This document shows positions 46,626 through 58,584 of a stretch of 64,000 nucleotides of DNA, piece after piece. The stretch is from contig CP154956.1 of the NCBI GenBank assembly GCA_039621445.1, positions 71,422,914 to 71,486,913 on the forward strand, written 5' to 3'. This stretch comes from Euglena gracilis. Its lineage: Eukaryota; Euglenida; Euglenophyceae; Euglenales. A model generated the notes under the pieces. That model saw nothing but the letters and a program-made list of their open reading frames with translations, searched no databases and was not told where the DNA came from. A program made the position numbers and the translations under genes. Position 1 is the stretch's first letter. Every line of letters starts with the position of its first letter.

Positions 46626-47159
46626 GTGAGGCTGAAGCAGCCCACACGTTGCATCTGCTGTGTGCGACCCATGGCCGGCCTGACAAGGGAGGGGGGAAGG
46701 GACCTTTCTGGTGTTGTTGTTTGTTTAAAAAAAAATACAACAGTGTTTGGTGGACAATTTATGCCGAAGGCAGTGACTCCCAGAGTGAATCCCAGAAAAA
46801 CCCAGTTTGCCCATTTTCAACATTTTCCTCGTTCAGGAAATTCACTCAATAATGGGCCCACACCCTCCATTGGTTGAGAACTGGCCAGCCCACTCTCAAG
46901 GGATTTGGAGCAAGCCACCTCAAATCAACGCTGCTGCTGTGGACCCTGCCAATGGATGTGTCGCGGAAATGAAGCAAACAACTCTCCACATTTTTTGTGG
47001 GGGGGGGGCGGCAGGTGCCTGTCTGCTGGAAGGGACACTTCCCCGGAATATACACACCCCCTGGAGGTTTTCAGCAACCGACCTAATGATTACATCAGGC
47101 GTCTTATTTCCTTTTGGGAGGCAGCAAGCTTCTGAAAAAAAGGTGGTATATGCAAGGAA

Positions 47160-48055
47160 ACTAATTATGCCTAGGCTTAAACTCTTGCTCTAAATAATGA
47201 ATAATAACAAATAACAATAAATATTGACGGAAATAAATAACAACACCACATTCTGGGTGCATGTTGGAGGCTCTGATTTTCTGTAACCCCCACAATCTGA
47301 CAGAACCCTCAGGAGGGGGGGGGTGCGTTTCGCCTTTTTTTTTTTTGCACATTTTCCCCGATTTTTTACAAATGTGACAGTTTTCTCATTTTTTTCGCAT
47401 ATTTTTGATTTTTTTTTTCTGGCGCAATATTTTTGTTTTTTGGTAATATTTCTAACCAATTCTCATTTTTTTAACCATTTTTGCAAATTTTTGCAATTCT
47501 TTTTCAATTTTTGCAATTTTTTTGAAACCGACATTTTTTTTTATAATTCCACACAATTATTATAAATTTGGTGCCATTTTTGTATTTTTGAGCAATTTTT
47601 GCATTTTAGTGATTTTTGTGCCTTTCCACCCAAATTTTGAGCATTTTTTTGCACATTTTTTCAAAAATGCATTTTTTTTTTTATTTTTTTTTGTATTTTT
47701 GCGCATTTCTTTCGAGGTCACGCCAGCGCATCACCCCCCTCCTGGAACCCCTCAAAGATTTATTTCCCCCATCAGTTTTGATCTGCATTTTCATTTTTTT
47801 CCCTCCCCAAACAAGGTCCAGCTGGGCATATCTGGAACCAATTTTCCGTTCAGTTTTCCATTCACTCTCTTTTGGGGATCCACAGCCTTGCTGGAGGCAG
47901 GAAGAGCTGCGTGGCTAGCTGAGCCCTCAACCCCCCCCCCCCCAACAAGCTTACTTAACCCCAAAGCGTTCTGATTTTTGGAGAATCTGTTTTTTTTTTT
48001 ATTTTAGATTTGAGAGTTTTTGATGAAAATTCGGAAACGTGTTCGTTTGTAAATG
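47160..48055. other. T-rich, AT-rich non-coding DNA
   Basis: Long tract of T runs and TTTTTGCAATTTT-like phrases on the + strand. No gene recognised. Confidence 0.55.
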
Positions 48056-48059
48056 GCCC

Positions 48060-48350
48060 CTGACCTCGACTGAACCGCCGGCCGAGGACCCTGACAGTCA
48101 AGATTCACTCCGTTCCTCAGAGACTGCTATGCGGATGGTGGCTCCGGGCCCCTCCCCTGCTGGTCAACCCCCTCCCCCATGGGCTCCCGGTCGCCTCCGA
48201 GACGTATAAGTATCGCCTCTCCGTGGTGCGGAGGGAATGCCGTACCACGGGACCTGCCTCCACTCACGGGGCACGCCAGCCTCGACGTCGTACCATCCGC
48301 CCGTGGGAGATTGGGATGCCGGCGTTGATGCACACTGAAAGCGACAGGGG
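48060..48350 (+). CDS. Possible exon region, unrecognised
   Basis: GC-rich, with frames such as AEDPDSQDSLRSSETAMRMV and, in another frame, TYKYRLSVVRRECRTTGPAS. GTATAAG at 48202 is a usable donor. I cannot choose a frame. Confidence 0.35.
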
Positions 48351-48399
48351 GGGGGGGTGGTGCAAACCCCACCCCATTCCCTTTTCAGAAGAATTGCCA

Positions 48400-49527
48400 G
48401 CCAAAGGGGAAACCATGAGGAACATGTTGCAGGAATAATTTTATCTGTAAAATTTTGGTTGTGAAAAATTGTTAATGCAGTTTTTTTTTGTAGTTTTGTT
48501 TCATGAGTATTTTTGGCTTCACAGCTTGTTCCCCTTTGCAGAGTTTACTTTAATCGATCGACAGTGTGTTGTTTGCAAAATGTATTAAGCATGACGGCTC
48601 TTTTTGACCACTGATCTGTAGTGTGCAAACCTGCACAAGAATTATGATCTGCACAAAAATATGATCGAACTTGTGGCTTTTGATGGAGTTTCATAACCTT
48701 TTTGCTTCCGAGATGCTGACACACATGCGGCACACCATGTACATTGTGTGCACCTATTTTTTAGGAAAGTGAAAACTTGAGACAATTGCTCATGATGACA
48801 AAAATGAAAATTCAATTTGAATTCTCATTTTTAATTATTCAATTTTTTGGTGAAGATGTACGGTGTGCACAGTGTGTAAGATATGCCGTACATCGTCGGC
48901 ACCCTTGTCTCAAAAAGGAAAGGTTCAATGACAGCTAGTCATGGGAACAGTTATGGAAATTATGGTGTTTTTCCATATTTTTTGTTGTACTTCCTAGAAA
49001 TAATGCATGAAAAAGGCGACATGAAATTTATAAAGTGATAAATTGAAGTATATTATATTGAAAAATAAAGTAATAAATTTATTATTACTTCTTTTTTGTG
49101 TACTCCAAGAATACAGGCATACCACCGTTTTGCAACATTGTATTAAATTGCTGTTGGATCCTCCTCCCCACAAGCTTACTGAGTGAGTTTTGGTTTTGTG
49201 ACGGGGGAGGGGAGAGAACCACTGGAAAACGCCATTTTGGGCAATTTTTTTAAGCCCCTGAAATTATTTCTGGCGCTTTGAGCTGTTGTTTTTTTTCCAC
49301 CAGGGGGGGGTCGATCCCCTCCTTCCCTCCTTCCAGGGAGGGGGTCCGGGACCACCACCCTCCCCCCTTCTCATTCAGTCCCCCGGAAGACACAGTTGAC
49401 CTGTTCTAACCATGCAGCTTTAGTCCCATGCTGGCACCTACCGCCGACCAGGGCCGACCTGGGGCCTGGGAGGCTTCTTTTCAAGTCAGAATCCCCCCCC
49501 CCCGGGTGGGTTGGTGAGTGGGTCCAG
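48400..49527. other. AT-rich non-coding DNA
   Basis: Low-complexity AT-rich DNA with no repeat family or exon that I recognise; the most ordinary intergenic-looking stretch in the window. Confidence 0.5.
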
Positions 49528-49535
49528 GGCCGGAC

Positions 49536-49958
49536 CAGGCTTTTGCTTAAGGGATTGCAGTACCCCCCCCCCCCCGGGGGGCTGGACTGCAGCTAGTCCA
49601 AATTTGGCTAGTGGGTTTTCTAGCAGACCCCCCCCCCCGGGGGGTCTGCTAGCAGGGCTAGCTAGTGGAAATTTTTTTCCAGTGACCGGCGCGAAGCGCC
49701 GAAAATTTTTTTTGGGACCCCCAAAAATGGCCCAAAATGGCCCGTTTTTGGCCATTTTGGGAATTTTTGGAACAAAATCAGCCAAAAACCTGTTAAAACC
49801 TCATTTTTACTCTGGCGCGCAGCGCTGGAGGAAATTTTTTTTCCAGTCCGGGGAACCCCGGCCCCCCCCCCCCCAGGGGGGTCTAGCTAGTCCACTTTTT
49901 CCAGTGTCTAGCCGATTGGCTAGCCAGTACCCCCCCCGGGTCCTTAAGCAAAAGCCTG
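49536..49958 (+). mobile_element. hAT-like MITE, family C copy 1 (full length)
   Basis: Starts CAGGCTTTTGCTTAAGGG and ends TCCTTAAGCAAAAGCCTG, a perfect inverted terminus of about 15 bases. The duplication GGCCGGAC is perfect on both sides (49528-49535 and 49959-49966). It has two internal hairpins (GGCGCGAAGCGCC at 49688, and one near 49812), several C/G-run pairs and no coding capacity. Confidence 0.96.
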
Positions 49959-49969
49959 GGCCGGACCCC

Positions 49970-51055
49970 CCCCCATTGCTGGACAATGAAAGGATATGCC
50001 GAAGGCCAGGAATCCCTTGGAGTGCCCTATCCAACCATGGCAGACTTTTCCCCCAACCTTTCGCGTAGCCCGAGTTATGGCTATTTTTTGGACAGTTTTG
50101 GCCCATTCCTGGGACCGTTTTGGGCTGTTAGGGGTCGAAAATTTCATGTGTCCAAAATATCTCGGGAATGAAGCAAAATCAAAGGAAATATCTGTCGACC
50201 CAAAAAAAGACTCCTTATCTGCTGTTATTTTGATTCCGGGAAACTGCAGCGCTTGCCCGAGTTATGGCCACTCTAAGCGCGTCTCGCTCCAAATACTGCA
50301 CGTTTTTTTGCTCATTTGCAGTTTGGAATCGGAAAATCGAAATATCAAAACTACTCCAAAATGGTGTTGGTCAAAGAAGTCACCGGGGACCAAAAATAAA
50401 AGTCCCTCTATCGCCCCAGGGCCAGCTGTTCCCCTGGTTCCCAATATTTCCCATTTTGTGTTTTGGCCTGTTTCGCCTTAACCAGGGGAGGGGTCAAGGA
50501 TCGAGGATTTCAAATATCGCCAAAATGAATGGGAATGAAAGGAAACCACCGGGGACGAAAAAAGCCCTGGGGATCATCCATCAATCCGGATAGACCTCCA
50601 GGGCCACCTGCACACCCTGCCGGGTCGCTGGCCTGCCGGCCGGGCTGGGCTGGGTTGCCTGGCACCATCAGGCAAGAAAGGAGATCAGCATTATTTTTTA
50701 TCACAAAACCTTGTTCTGACCAGGGCCGACTGCGATCTGACCTCCACAGGCACTTGCTTGAAACCATGATGCATGCTGAAGCTAACCATTGTGCCAAATG
50801 TGCGCTAAATTGGCCAGCAACGCCTGAAAATGGAGGCAAGCGCCTGTGATCACTTCCCATTTTGGTGGCCACTTTGCCCACTTTTGGCAACTTTTACCAC
50901 CGTTTACTGCTTTTGACTTCAAGAAGCAGCAGACAATGGTCACCAAAGAGGGCCTAAAATGTGCCAACCGTGACCAACACTGGGCAACAGTGGCAGAAGC
51001 AACCTAAAAAAAAGGCCAAAAATGATGTGAAGTGGCCAAAAAGTGGGTACGGGCC
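49970..51055. other. No recognisable gene or element
   Basis: Mixed DNA with GAGTTATGGC phrases at 50070 and 50259. Frames do not look protein-like. Confidence 0.45.
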
Positions 51056-51059
51056 TGTT

Positions 51060-51300
51060 TCAAAACCAACGCAGGGAGGGGGGGGCGCCATGGGGGGCCC
51101 ACCCATGCCAGGCACACACCCGGGGGGGGGGGGGTCGGTTTTGGACCCCGGTGCCTGCCGACCCAGGCAAATTTCTCTTGCAAATGGCCATTTCCGGGCC
51201 CCGGCGCCTTCGGCACCAGGGGGATATGCTATAGCACTGCCCACCCCAAAACCCGACCCCCCCCCAGGTTACCCTACCTCCTGCCTGCCCATTGAGTCCA
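51060..51300 (-). repeat. Family D-related repeat, reverse orientation
   Basis: Reads in inverse the D-family order: GCCAGGCAC, C/G run, GGGTCGG, GGCAAATTTCTCTTGCAAAT, GGCCATTTCC, a GGCGCCTTCGGCACC hairpin and GCTATAGCAC. Termini not found. Confidence 0.6.
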
Positions 51301-51868
51301 CCTCCCCCGGGGGGTGTGCACTTCCTTTAAAAGAAGCCCGGGGGCAGACGGTCAAGCGCAGCAAGAAGCTTTTGGCTGCTTTTTGGCTGCTGGCCAAAAG
51401 CAGCCAAAGGTGGAATATGCCACAGGATCCGGGTAGGACTTTCAAATTGGTCAAATACTGATTCCCCTGATTCCAACTTCAGGAGGCAGCTGCTGACCAA
51501 AAAAGTTTAAGCAAAACACATAACTGGCTGAAGACGTTTCGGGGCATTTTAGGGTGAATTTTTTTAAAAGGTCTTCATCCACCAATTAATTCCTGATTAA
51601 ACGGTATTCATAAGGTTTATTTTTTGTTTTGGGTGGAATTTCTGTTTTTTTTTTGCTTTGTAATTTTTTGAGCAATTTTTTGGAACAAAATTTCAGCACC
51701 CCGTCTTATTTTCTGAGAGGTGATTGCGCAATGACCGTTCTTTGTTCTCTCGTCTCCTCCTTTGAAGGAAGCTGCTTTGCACAAGTTTGTTTTTATCCAG
51801 AACGTTTGCAGCCGGCTCATCTGTGGATCTGTAGGAGGGGGGAGGTGCCCGCCGCCACTGCCCGTCAA

Positions 51869-52247
51869 GTGAACCCTCCCCCCAATAATACCCCCCCAAA
51901 TAATACCCCCCTCGGGGTCCGACTTCGGCGACTGTGTTAATTCCCCCCCCCCCCCCAATTTCGGGCCGAAGGCCCGGATTTTGAAAATGTAGGTAAAAAA
52001 CACAATCTCTGACAACAAATTAGAAAAAAAATTATTTTTTCTGGATCATCTGGCCTCCAAAAAAATGCTAAATTTCATGAGAAAGTACAAAAATTGACCC
52101 CAAAGGGAGGATTTGGGTGGTATTTTGGGTCGTACGAGACTTCAAAAAATTTCGAAAATTTTGGGGTGCTTTTACCCCCCCCCCCTTGGGCCGAGACTTT
52201 GGGCGAAACAAATAATACCCCGGGGGGGTATGATTTGGGGGGTTTAC
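51869..52247. mobile_element. Family N inverted-terminal element, copy 2
   Basis: Left end GTGAACCCTCCCCCCAATAA, right end GGGGGTATGATTTGGGG then GGTTTAC, inverted. The interior matches copy 1 (CTGGATCATCTGGCCTCC, GAGACTTTGGGCGAAACAAA). No target duplication found. Confidence 0.72.
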
Positions 52248-52493
52248 AGCCGGATGGGTCTTTGGCCCATTCCACGCCCACCGCAACATGAGAATACCCC
52301 TCAAGGAGCTTGGCCCAGGCCATGATTGAAGGTTAGGCCAGGGGGCCAACCTTGGGGGGCATACAGAGTTTTGGCGGCCATGTGCAAAAGACCGAGAGCC
52401 AATTTCAGGGGGGGGGCAAGTTTGCATGTCAAGAGGAAGGGGTTGGGACCCGCTCTGCCAGTCTGCAGTCCACGGGGCTGTCGGTATGGGCAG

Positions 52494-52786
52494 CAGGCTT
52501 GTGCTTAGTCGGGTGCCTACCCCACGGGGGGGGGTGCTAGGGGCTGGCACCCCATAGCACCCGATCCGACCCCCCTCCGGGGGGGGTAGGGCTTCGGGGG
52601 GTGCCTGCCCCTAGCAGGCACCCCCCTCCGACCCCGGCGCCAAAGGCGCCGGGGGCCTGGAAAAGGCCATTTTCAATGAAAATTTTCTGGGTCCCCCCCC
52701 CGGACCCCTATCCCCCCGGGGGGGGGTGTGCCTGCTAGGGGCAGGCACCCTATAGCACCCCCCCCCGGTTGTTAAGCACAAGCATG
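52494..52786 (+). mobile_element. hAT-like MITE, family D copy 1
   Basis: Starts CAGGCTTGTGCTTA and ends TAAGCACAAGCATG. The duplication ATGGGCAG is perfect on both sides (52486-52493 and 52787-52794). A GGCGCCAAAGGCGCC hairpin lies at 52636 and GCCTGCTAGGGGCAGGCACC phrases lie near each end. Confidence 0.95.
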
Positions 52787-52804
52787 ATGGGCAGGGCGGG
52801 CCGC

Positions 52805-52990
52805 AGTATCCCCCCCAAATAACACCCCCCCAGTGTGGTATTTGGGCACCCGAGCTGGGGCCCCATGGGGGTGTTATTTGGGTGTGTGTTATTTTTACAT
52901 GGAAAACCAAAGGAAAACAGGGGTGCGTTATTTGGGCGCTCGAAATCGGCCCCCGAGGGGGGGGGTGTTATTTGGGGGGGGGGGTTACTA
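52805..52990. repeat. Family O inverted repeat (AAATAACACCC)
   Basis: Left CCCCCCCAAATAACACCCC, right GGGGTGTTATTTGGGGGGG, with two further GTTATTTGGG copies inside. Resembles family N termini with CAC in place of TAC. Confidence 0.75.
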
Positions 52991-53215
52991 GCGGTGCGGG
53001 TGGCGTCCCAAAGGCTGCCGTGCCGCGCCGACGCCGGTCGGGACAGGCCCGGGGCCCGGCAGGGTCTCCCTCGCCGGACCGGGGCCCCACAGCCGGCGGC
53101 CCTCCCCCTGTGGGGCGGTGCGAGGTTGGCGCCCAGTCCACCTCTGAGCACCGCCCTGTGTGTCCCCCTTGCCTGGGCTGTGCGGGACGATGGTTGGGAG
53201 GGGGCACACAAACAC
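52991..53215 (+). CDS. Possible coding segment, unrecognised
   Basis: Strikingly GC-rich DNA starting immediately after the family O repeat, open in several frames on both strands, for example VASQRLPCRADAGRDRPGAR on +. Composition resembles the exons elsewhere, but I see no domain and cannot fix frame or strand. Confidence 0.3.
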
Positions 53216-53219
53216 ACGG

Positions 53220-53865
53220 TTTTTAAAAGTTTTTTGGTGGAAATCAGGTTTTTGTGTGTCTTTGTGAAAACATGAATTTTTTTCACAATATAATAATAAT
53301 TTTCCACCAGATTATTTTCTCTATCTGGAGTTATTGTTTTATTTCTTCGTGAATTCCCCCCAACCAGAAACAGAATGTTTTTAATGTTCAAACCAGAACG
53401 TTGTTGGTAACCCTTTTCAGTTTATTTGTAACACCTCGAAACCATAAATTTTGTGTTTTCTGTGCAGTTTTTGAGATGAATTTTTTTGCATCCCATGTTC
53501 AATGTCTGTGTTGAGTCCCGATCCCCCATCTGCACGCATGGTTGCCAGATGTCCCACCCAGCCCTGCCCTTTTCTGCTCTTGCCCTTCTGCCCGATCCCT
53601 CTCCCTGTTTTACCAATCTTTGCTGTGTCGGCAACAGTGGAAGAACCACATTTCTTTGGGGACCACCCACACTCTACTTCACACAGTGGGTGGAAATGCT
53701 TTCCCCTTGCAACCATGGTTTTCTAGCATCACGGCTTTGAAGAATGCCTGAAAATTTTGACAGCACGGCCACAAATCATCATTTTCGGCGTCAAGGAGGG
53801 GGGATGCTCATGAGATGGCATTCCTGCATAATCCCACATAATCTGCACAATTCTTTTTCAGGAAG
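53220..53865. other. No recognisable gene or element
   Basis: AT-rich then mixed DNA; open frames are short and lack splice context. Confidence 0.45.
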
Positions 53866-53869
53866 TGCA

Positions 53870-54130
53870 CACCCCGCCCCTGGAGTGGGTGGGTGCTATG
53901 TGCAGGCAGGGGGCCCCCACACCCGGGGTTGGGGTTGGACCCCAGTGCTTGCCAACCAAGCTGATTTTCCTTCGAAAATGGCCATTTTCGGGACCCCGGC
54001 ACCTTCAGTGCCGCGGGTGTGCCCTTGCAATTCCCACCCCAACCCCCCCCCCCCCCGGGAAGGGGGTCGAAATGCCCTACCCCCCCCATATGGGTCTATG
54101 CTACAGCAGGCACCCCATAGCACAAGGCAC
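53870..54130 (-). repeat. Family D-related repeat, reverse orientation
   Basis: Same inverse order as at 51060-51300: GTGCAGGCAGG, TTCGAAAATGGCCATTTTCG, a GGCACCTTCAGTGCC hairpin, a C run and CAGGCACCCCATAGCAC. Confidence 0.6.
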
Positions 54131-54199
54131 CTCAGGGTTGGCAAAAAGACGCCTGCAAAGGTCCTCAAGGGCGTTTATTATTTGGGGGAGGTTATTGTT

Positions 54200-55520
54200 T
54201 GTGGGGTGTTTACGCGAAAACGTCTTTGTCCTGGAACATCAGTGTTGGTGTGCGCATTTGCACATGTCAAGCAAAAAATTATTTTCACGTCACCGTTGGA
54301 CGTAACTGGATAAACAACCCAACAACTCAGTTCAGCAGGACACAGCTACTGCATCTCACAAATTGTGCTGTGTGTTCTTAAGCCAATGATGCCCATTTCA
54401 CCAAACACCTAACCACCTGTAGACAACCTCTCACAAAGCCTTTCGTTTTCCAACGTTCAAACACAACATAAACCATGGTATTTTAATGGAATGGGATGGG
54501 GTGCAGGGTGCTGGCCCATCCTCCAGGACCACAAACAAGTGTCAAAAAAGAGAGAACCACTTTATCAGGTCTGTTTTGATGCAATTAAGAGTTGATGTGA
54601 CCATTTATGCACACCCACAAAATCCCATGGTTCATTTTCAAATTTCAATTTTTTTTTAGAATATTGTTTTAATTCAAAACGGTATTCTGCCCAACGTTGT
54701 ACAACCCAATAAATAAAGTAAATAAAAAGTTGCAGGGTTGGGATGATCCCCCAACCCTGCCCAAATGTCTCAATTCTTCTGGAAAACAACAAATGTGTAC
54801 GCTTCCCAGAACCTCCAAAATCAACCGGGCAGCATTCATTTCCGCACATTGCCTCGGCACACATCCAAACCAGTCACTTTCAAAAGGGTCACACAGGGCC
54901 AAGAACGCAAAATCCACAACCGTGAATTCTGGCCAGCACTGCCACCACTGGTGCGTCAGGTACACTCCTGGCAATACCCTTTGCCAGTGGGGATGGTGTA
55001 AAAATACAACCTATGGAAGAAATGACAACAAAGGTTTTGTGGAGGGTCCGAGTCGCGACTTTAGTTAGGAACGTGAATTCGAACCGTCTGTGAATTGGAG
55101 CCTCCGTCGCGATGTTTGTAAGTTCAAAACCATTTTTCGGGTGAGGTGTCCGGCTTATTCTGGCAGCTCTCACTTTGGGGGGGGGGGAGTGTGGCAATCT
55201 CATACTTAGGCGGCACGGCACATCTCGCACTTAAGCTTTTTTTCTTTGTCGGTGTGGGCAACTGCGCACAATCGACATTTTTTACCTTATACCTTTTAGA
55301 TGGTCAATAAAGGAGACCCCTTATGCTTGTGTCCCCCATGGGGGGTTCACCAGCAAAACGCGGGGGGGGGGGACACCAGGCACCTGGGCACCTCGTCTGT
55401 GCCTCCTCCTGAAAAGGCCCAAAAACTTGACCGTTCTGTAGGTTTTTTTAAAACCTGGAAGCGGGTATAGGTTTGGGGCCGTTAGGGAGCGGGGTTTGTT
55501 GGGAGGTCCGAGGGGGGGGG
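54200..55520. other. No recognisable gene or element
   Basis: Mixed DNA without family repeats except C/G runs near 55178 and 55362. No clear exon before 55527. Confidence 0.45.
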
Positions 55521-55526
55521 GTGCAG

Positions 55527-55734
55527 CCTCTCCCCAACTCCCTCCGAGGGACGGGACGCGACGGACTGGTTTTTGTTGACGGAGAAGTGCATGCGCCCCG
55601 ATGTGGCCGAGCAGTGTCCCAACCCGCTGCCAGGGCCCTGGTTGAAGCAGCCCGAATTCATGAATCCCCCAGAATCTCTTGAATCTAGTTTCCTTGGTTT
55701 ACTGGAGGCAGTGGGTCAAGGAAACCTTGGTTAA
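55527..55734 (+). CDS. Probable terminal exon, unrecognised protein
   Basis: An acceptor GTGCAG ends at 55526. The frame reads RDATDWFLLTEKCMRPDVAE, QCPNPLPGPWLKQPEFMNPP, ESLESSFLGLLEAVGQGNLG and then TAA (55732-55734). Residue use is protein-like and unlike the surrounding repeats. I recognise no family; a preceding exon was not found. Confidence 0.55.
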
Positions 55735-55836
55735 AAAGTTCCTGAAAAGTTGAAAAAGTATCCAGGGCTTCATTTCCTGGCCAAATACATAAGGAATTGG
55801 CATTCAACATGACTCTTAGTGTCTTAAAACTGCAAC

Positions 55837-56166
55837 CAGGCTTGTGCTTAGTCGGGTGCCTACCCCACGGGGTGGGGGGGCGGTGGGTGCTAGGGGCAGG
55901 CACCCCATAGCACCCGATCCGCCCCCCCCCCCCCCCGGGGGAGGGGTAGGGTTTTGGGGGGTGCCTGCCCCTAGCAGGCACCCCCCTCCGACCCCGGCGC
56001 CGAAGGCGCCGGGGGCCCGGAAAAGGCCATTTTCAATGAAAATTTTCTGGGTCCGGCCCGGACCCCTATCCACCCCCCGGGGGGGGGGGTGTGCCTGCTA
56101 GGGGCAGGCACCCTATAGCACCCCCCCCCCCTCCCTCCCCCCCCCCCGTTGGTAAGCACAAGCATG
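55837..56166 (+). mobile_element. hAT-like MITE, family D copy 2
   Basis: Starts CAGGCTTGTGCTTA and ends TAAGCACAAGCATG. The duplication ACTGCAAC is perfect on both sides (55829-55836 and 56167-56174). Nearly identical to copy 1 apart from homopolymer lengths, so it moved recently. Confidence 0.96.
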
Positions 56167-56546
56167 ACTGCAACCCCGGCCACATATATTTTTTCAATCA
56201 AAATAAAGGCTCACCCCTTGGTTAACCGAAGGGGGGATGACTTGGTAAAAGGTTTTTTTTTTGTAGTTGAGGGTAAACTGTTTAGGAAAAGTGACGTTCA
56301 ACGCCCATCGCCTCCCCCCCCCCCCCCCTCCACTACCACCCTCTCCCAGTCCCTTGTGGGGCAAATCCCCGCAAACGCCCCCGCCCCCACCCACCCCACC
56401 CACCGAGAATTCCTGCGAGGCACCCCGCCCCAGGCTCCGGGGGACTTCCTTCCACCAGTGTGGACCACCCAGGCTTCATTCTAAGAATGCCACACCCCCA
56501 GGGGGTGGATGACATGGGCAGGCAGTTTCGACCCCGGGGTGGGCAG

Positions 56547-57038
56547 CAAGGGTTTTCTTAAGCCGGAGGGTGCCCTACCCCTGGGGGGGGGTCCAGCCAG
56601 CCAGCAGCTCAAATCCAGCCAGCAGCCCAAATCGGGGCTGGGAACCCCCCCCCCCCCCCGGGGGTCGAGTGAAATACAGTCGGGTCCAGCCCGGCTGGAG
56701 ACCGGGCCAGCCGGCCGAAGGCCAGGCTAGCCGGCCTGCTAGCTGGACAAACTGGGCTGCCCAGCTCGCCTGTGCCTGCATTTTCCCCCCTCATCGCAGC
56801 TTCCCAGTCACAGCCCCCCAGCCTTGACCAAGCTCCACCCATCAAAATGTCGAGAAGACAAAAAATGTTTTAGAAAATTTTGTTTTCATCGACCCAGCCC
56901 AGCCCAGCCCCCTCCAACCCCGGACCCCCCCATACCCCCTGGGGGGGGGGTCCAGCCAGCAGCTCATTTCCATCCAGCAGCCTTTTTGCCAGCCGGAGGC
57001 TGGCCCCCCGGGGGGGGGGGTCCTTAAGGAAACCCCTG
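56547..57038 (+). mobile_element. hAT-like MITE, family B copy 4
   Basis: Starts CAAGGGTTTTCTTAAG and ends CTTAAGGAAACCCCTG. The duplication GTGGGCAG is perfect on both sides (56539-56546 and 57039-57046). Confidence 0.94.
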
Positions 57039-57046
57039 GTGGGCAG

Positions 57047-57320
57047 GTTTTGGGCGGGTGGTGCTGGGGACAAAACTTCCCGTGTTCAATGAAAATTGTC
57101 TGGGTCTGTTGGGACCAGGACCCCCCCCCAGGAGGATGTGCCTGCTGTGGGCAGGCATTCCTCTGTGGAAGACCCCCCCAGGGGTTACTGCCAAACTGTA
57201 TTTCAGTTGGGTGTCGACCCCACCCCCCGGGGGGGGGGGTAGTGCCTGCCTGGGCAGGCACTCACAGGCACTCACAGGCACTCACAGGCACTCCGGACCC
57301 CCCTCCCCCCGGGGTTGGTA
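57047..57320. repeat. Family D-related tail with 10-bp tandem repeat
   Basis: Shares GTTCAATGAAAATTGTCTGG and GTGCCTGCTGTGGGCAGGCA text with family D. At 57258-57297 the unit GGCACTCACA is repeated four times. Confidence 0.65.
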
Positions 57321-57354
57321 AAAAACAGCCTGGTTACTACATGTAAATGAATTC

Positions 57355-57700
57355 TGGGACCGCTTCTCCCCGACCTATCTACCCACCTTGCCATACCGCC
57401 TCCTGTGGTTGGGGGGCCTCGCTGTCCGCCCTCTCTCTCCCCCCGGCTGGCACTCTCTGGCCATGCTGGCTAGACTGCTGCACTCGGCCGCGTCGCTGCT
57501 GTCCTCCAGGCCAGGGGTGTGCTTGGAGGGAGGGTCTGTGGAGCGGTGGGCAGTTCTGCAATGGTGGTGGTCCTGGCCAGCCCGCCGACCCACAGCCTAC
57601 AAAGAGCTTTTGCGCAACAGCTTCCTGTCACCACGGGCAATTGTTTTCAACTGTCTAAATCATTATCCATGCAGTGCCACACGCGATGTATAGGCTTTCC
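57355..57700 (+). other. Open GC-rich stretch, coding status unclear
   Basis: One frame reads YLPTLPYRLLWLGGLAVRPL then SPPGWHSLAMLARLLHSAAS, continuing to 57693. It may be an exon, but there is no domain and no clear splice border. Confidence 0.35.
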
Positions 57701-58315
57701 CCATGGCGAAAGATATTTTGGCCTGTGAAATAGCCCACCACCACAGGTGCCGGTGTGGTGATCACTCATTGGGTTCCTTTCTTTGGGAGGGACAGAATGG
57801 CAGAGGGGTGAGAGCGGGATAGCCTTGGCATGTGGCCAGAAGGAGGTCGCAATTATGCTTTTCAGCCCTACAAGGGGGCATTTTTGGAGGTGTATGTTGG
57901 AAATCTTGCAGTTCTCTGTCAAACCATGCGTTGCCATTGACGCCCACCATTTTTCGGCCGGCCCATGATCTTTGACCTATCCTTGTGTTTCTTCACTGAT
58001 TCCTTTCCTGGGCGTTGACGCGGCTGAAGTCCCTCTCGGCATTTGCCCCCCCTTCTTATGTGCAAACTTGGCCCCCCTTCGTCTTTGCAAGCCTGGTCCT
58101 CCGTTTTGAGGCCGTTCTGACTGCCCGCCAAAACTCGTAAAATGCACGCTTGGCCTCGTCTTGAATTGCGACCTGGGCCAAGCCCCCGCGTTCACCACGC
58201 ATCCCCAGCACACACCTCCCCTGTCTGTCTCCTCCCGCCTCACAGGGGCCTTTTCCACTCGGGAGGGGCATTGGCGGGCTCCGGGGCCGCGGTGCCCGGA
58301 TGAGCGGCCTGGCGC

Positions 58316-58414
58316 ATGGGCCGGGGCACCCTGTTCCTGGGGGCGCTGCTGGCCCTGGGGGCTGCGCTGGCGTCCAGGGCGGACCAGGCACCCCGGGCAC
58401 CTGAAGGGCTGAGG
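58316..58414 (+). CDS. First exon of a secreted or membrane protein (signal peptide)
   Basis: ATG at 58316 opens MGRGTLFLGALLALGAALAS then RADQAPRAPEGLR: a short basic start, a 14-residue hydrophobic core and a small-residue cleavage region before RAD. A donor AGG followed by GTGGGT ends the exon in phase 0. The next acceptor (GTGCGCAG, 58507) opens VFVYDIPLGLV in the same phase; the joined RVFVYDIP resembles the first strand of exostosin-type (GT47) glycosyltransferases. That frame stops at 58565, so the identification is tentative. Confidence 0.6.
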
Positions 58415-58507
58415 GTGGGTCGGGGGGGGGGAGGCGTCTCCCTACAGTCTCAGGCGGCGCTAATTGCCCAATTTTTTTCTCAATTTCTGTGCGTTTGAGG
58501 TGCGCAG

Positions 58508-58584
58508 GTTTTCGTTTACGACATCCCACTTGGTTTGGTTGGTTGGGAAACGCTGCAACAACTTTGAGAAGCTTGGGGACAAGG
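58508..58584 (+). CDS. Candidate second exon, frame uncertain
   Basis: Good acceptor and a very good donor (GACAAG followed by GTGAGC at 58585). Phase 0 gives VFVYDIPLGLVGWETLQQL and a stop; another phase gives VGKRCNNFEKLGDK through to the donor. The conflict could reflect an indel or a wrong partner exon. Confidence 0.4.
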
